Part shown: positions 6,651-8,187 of the stretch, piece after piece
Position numbering within the stretch: the first letter of the stretch is position 1
How the letters are laid out: every line of letters begins with the position of its first letter
From: an uncultured Parabacteroides sp.
GTDB lineage: Bacteria > Bacteroidota > Bacteroidia > Bacteroidales > Tannerellaceae
Reading direction: 5' to 3'
Length of the DNA stretch: 8,187 nt
Assembly: GCA_937890135.1 (NCBI GenBank)
Contig: CALBYC010000011.1
Span: 1-8,187 of the forward strand
Notes under the pieces: generated by a model
Told to the model about the DNA's origin: nothing
The model's database searches: none
The model's input: the letters and a program-made list of their open reading frames with translations, nothing else
Position numbers and translations under genes: made by a program

Positions 6651-6686
6651 ATATCTCGTCCCGAACACCTTCTCCCCATATCTCGT
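6651..6686 (-). repeat. Paired 9-bp direct repeats downstream of the ppk1 promoter
   Basis: ATATCTCGT occurs at 6651-6659 and again at 6678-6686, 27 bp apart. On the minus strand each copy reads ACGAGATAT and is preceded by G-rich bases (GGAC, GGG). They fall in the first 50 nt of the leader predicted from the ppk1 promoter. Such spaced direct repeats can be regulator sites, but two copies in AT-rich sequence may be coincidental. Confidence 0.35.
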
Positions 6687-6706
6687 GTCCTTACGGATTG
6701 GGTGTG

Positions 6707-6738
6707 CAAAGATAGGAATCATGATATTACAATACAAT
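6707..6738 (-). promoter_or_regulatory. Bacteroidetes promoter of ppk1-ppx
   Basis: On the minus strand ATTG (6738-6735) is followed after exactly 20 bp by TATCTTTG (6714-6707), matching the Bacteroidetes -33/-7 consensus apart from one base in the -33 box. Transcription would begin near 6700, giving an unusually long leader of about 180 nt before the ppk1 ATG. A second promoter closer to the gene is possible, but the only candidate I see, GATATTTG (6655-6648), is weaker. Confidence 0.6.
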
Positions 6739-6804
6739 TTCATAACAGTTACATTTATGTTACAAAACAGAAATGGACAGTCACATCAAAAAATAGTTCC
6801 GGCA

Positions 6805-6835
6805 CTGTTAAAAAGAGGCTGTTAAAAAGAGGCTG
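6805..6835 (+). repeat. Tandem repeat, period 14 bp
   Basis: The unit CTGTTAAAAAGAGG occurs twice without interruption (6805-6818 and 6819-6832), followed by the first three bases of a third copy. AGAGGCTG-type sequence resembles what I remember from the ends of some Bacteroidetes insertion sequences, so an IS scar is one possible origin. No transposase remnant is visible. Replication slippage is the simpler explanation. Confidence 0.75.
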
Positions 6836-6991
6836 AAGTTTACTTATGAAAAAATAATCGCGCGGCCACGGAGCCGATGGATTCGCCCGCCGAATATGAG
6901 GAATTCAGAGATAAAGTCTGTCTGGCGAGTCCCCGATTGCTTGTCAAACAATCATAATGTATGTGTAATAATTCTGAAATTAAACCAAACT

Positions 6992-6999
6992 TATCTTTG
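6992..6999 (+). promoter_or_regulatory. Bacteroidetes -7 box of the susC-like gene
   Basis: TATCTTTG matches TAnnTTTG exactly and lies 27 bp before the ATG at 7027, giving a leader of about 20 nt. No TTTG-like -33 element is present at the normal distance (near 6968-6971), so the promoter may need an activator, as is usual for inducible nutrient-uptake loci. That last point is inference. Confidence 0.55.
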
Positions 7000-7026
7000 A
7001 GCCGTTAATTCAAATGTAAAAATTAG

Positions 7027-8187
7027 ATGAGAAAAAAAGTGAATCTTCTTTGCTTGAGAGAGATGTTGGTTGGATCATCTATCCTGTTCTTTTCTATATC
7101 TGCAGCACCAGTGCTGGCGGTGGAGAGTGGTATTTTAGGAGAGGATAAATCTGACGGAAATGAAGTATTGCAAAGCGGGAAAACAATCAGCGGCATCGTG
7201 GAGGACGCTTTGGGTCCGATTACAGGAGCCAATGTCATTATTAAGGGCAGCACAATCGGGGTGATTACGGATGTGGACGGCAAGTTTGTTTTGGAAAATG
7301 TTCCGAGCAATGCCATTTTGCAGGTCTCTTTCATGGGATATCATCCCAAAGAGGTGAAAGTTGGCAATTCGGCATCTCTTAAAATCCGTTTGGTCGAAGA
7401 TACCCAGACGTTGGACGAGGTGGTTGTCGTTGGTTATGGTACGCAAAAAAAAGTAAACCTGACGGGAGCAGTCACGCAAGTTACGTCTAAGGAGTTGGAG
7501 AACCGTCCGGTCGCCAAAGCGACACAGATGTTGCAAGGTGTGATGCCGAATGTCAACATAACGTTCTCTACGGCCCAGCCGGGAGCAGGCGGATCCGTCC
7601 AAATCCGTGGCCGCGGCTCTGTGAATGGGGGTGAACCGTTAATTCTGATTGATGGCGTGCCCGGGGACATTAACCGAATCAACCCGAATGATATAGAATC
7701 TGTTTCTGTTTTAAAGGATGCTGCTGCTTCAGCGATTTATGGTGCGCGCGGTGCTTTTGGCGTGGTATTGGTCACGACAAAGAATGCGAAATCAGGTAAA
7801 ATGAGCATTACTTACAATGGTTTCTTGGCGACATCAAAACCCACAGTCAGTACCGATTTTATCACCAGTGGATACGAATCGGTCATGCTTAATGACGAGG
7901 CATTCCGCAGGACGACGGGTAATACTTATACACGTTACACGGAGGAAGATTATGCCGAATTGGAAGCTCGCCGCTACGACAAAGTCGAAAATCCGGAACG
8001 TCCTTGGGTTGTTGTAAAGAATGTGAATGGAAAAGATATCTATAATTATTATGGCAATTGGGACTGGTGGGATTTCCTGTATAAAGACAACCAAACTTCC
8101 CAATCACACAATGTCAGCCTGTCCGGTGGAGACGAAAAGCTTAACTTTTTAATTTCAGGCAACTATTATGCCCAGGATGGTATTATG
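7027..8187 (+). CDS. SusC/RagA-family TonB-dependent outer-membrane transporter (N-terminal part)
   Basis: The first 387 codons are present and open to the last base; full members have about 1,000 residues, so most of the barrel lies outside the window. In order: a signal peptide (about 1-31, MRKK start, hydrophobic 14-30, likely cleavage after PVLA), a carboxypeptidase-regulatory-like beta domain (about 52-122, with GANVIIKGS and TDVDGKFVL), the segment LDEVVVVGYGTQ (129-140) typical of the family and near the TonB-contact region, the plug domain (about 145-252, with VQIRGRGS, LILIDGVPG, NPNDIESVSVLKDA and AIYGARGAFGVVLVTTK), then the first barrel strands. There is no N-terminal STN signalling domain, so an anti-sigma-factor relay is not expected. 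With a SusD-type lipoprotein, such proteins import glycans or peptides too large for porins. The substrate is not readable here, and a susD-like gene is expected downstream. Confidence 0.95.
   Translation, partial: MRKKVNLLCLREMLVGSSILFFSISAAPVLAVESGILGEDKSDGNEVLQSGKTISGIVEDALGPITGANVIIKGSTIGVITDVDGKFVLENVPSNAILQVSFMGYHPKEVKVGNSASLKIRLVEDTQTLDEVVVVGYGTQKKVNLTGAVTQVTSKELENRPVAKATQMLQGVMPNVNITFSTAQPGAGGSVQIRGRGSVNGGEPLILIDGVPGDINRINPNDIESVSVLKDAAASAIYGARGAFGVVLVTTKNAKSGKMSITYNGFLATSKPTVSTDFITSGYESVMLNDEAFRRTTGNTYTRYTEEDYAELEARRYDKVENPERPWVVVKNVNGKDIYNYYGNWDWWDFLYKDNQTSQSHNVSLSGGDEKLNFLISGNYYAQDGIM

Larger units (their letters stand above)
6521..7026. other. Divergent intergenic region ppk1 / susC-like gene
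   Basis: No gene is supported here. From left to right it holds the ppk1 leader with a 12-bp palindrome and two 9-bp direct repeats, the leftward ppk1 promoter near 6707-6738, a 14-bp-period tandem repeat at 6805-6835, a GC-rich islet (about 6858-6945) set in AT-rich sequence, and the promoter of the susC-like gene. Overlapping inverted repeats at 6608-6636 (CGATTG/CAATCG and TTGCG/CGCAA) offer alternative stems in the ppk1 leader. A 26-codon frame with ATG at 6877 and stop at 6955-6957 crosses the islet but has no recognisable motif. Confidence 0.6.

Noticed and set aside
6805..6835. Reading the 14-bp repeats as a CRISPR or an intact IS end
   Set aside because: There are only two contiguous copies without spacers, and no transposase gene or matching inverted end is present.
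6877..6957. 26-codon plus-strand frame in the GC-rich islet before susC
   Set aside because: Too short, no ribosome-binding signal or known motif; kept only as part of the islet observation.
7135..7602. 155-codon minus-strand frame opposite susC
   Set aside because: The plus strand encodes a textbook SusC signal peptide, regulatory-like domain and plug; the minus frame has no recognisable content.

Overview
The window looks like a chromosomal segment from a member of the Bacteroidales (Bacteroides/Prevotella/Parabacteroides-type). Three things point there: a SusC/RagA-type TonB-dependent outer-membrane transporter at the right edge, promoter-like boxes of the Bacteroidetes TAnnTTTG type upstream of the genes or operons, and start codons with weak or absent Shine-Dalgarno sequences. 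The coding density and gene content are those of ordinary core chromosome. I see no phage, plasmid, CRISPR array, tRNA or rRNA, and no intact insertion sequence.

Layout. Positions 1-525 hold no convincing gene. This stretch has an AT-rich left part with a triple GTAC-box dyad and a GC-rich, hairpin-rich part that probably includes the 3' end and terminator of the next operon. Positions 526-2170 carry a leftward nitrogen operon: glnK (P-II signal protein) followed 31 bp later by amtB (ammonium channel). A divergent promoter region (2171-2463) separates it from a rightward EamA/DMT-family transporter (2464-3393). A convergent intergenic stretch (3394-3539) packed with long hairpins follows. Positions 3540-6520 hold a leftward two-gene polyphosphate operon, ppk1 then a short ppx/gppA-like phosphatase, overlapping by ATGA. 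A 506-bp intergenic region (6521-7026) contains the ppk1 promoter and long leader, a 14-bp-period tandem repeat, a small GC-rich islet, and the promoter of a rightward susC-like gene. That gene starts at 7027 and runs off the window in frame.

How the genes work together. GlnK and AmtB form the classic sensor/channel pair that gates ammonium uptake. Ppk1 makes polyphosphate from ATP, and the coupled Ppx-like protein is expected to hydrolyse polyphosphate or (p)ppGpp. The susC-like gene is probably the first gene of a susC/susD nutrient-uptake locus that continues to the right. The DMT transporter is a single-gene unit with unknown substrate.

I did not find an obviously new biological system. 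The points most worth a second look are: a hairpin repeat unit shared by two gene-end regions, a P-II protein with a shortened T-loop and changed effector-contact residues, repeats in the putative ppk1 leader, the GTAC-box dyad at the left edge, and the tandem repeat plus GC-rich islet before susC.
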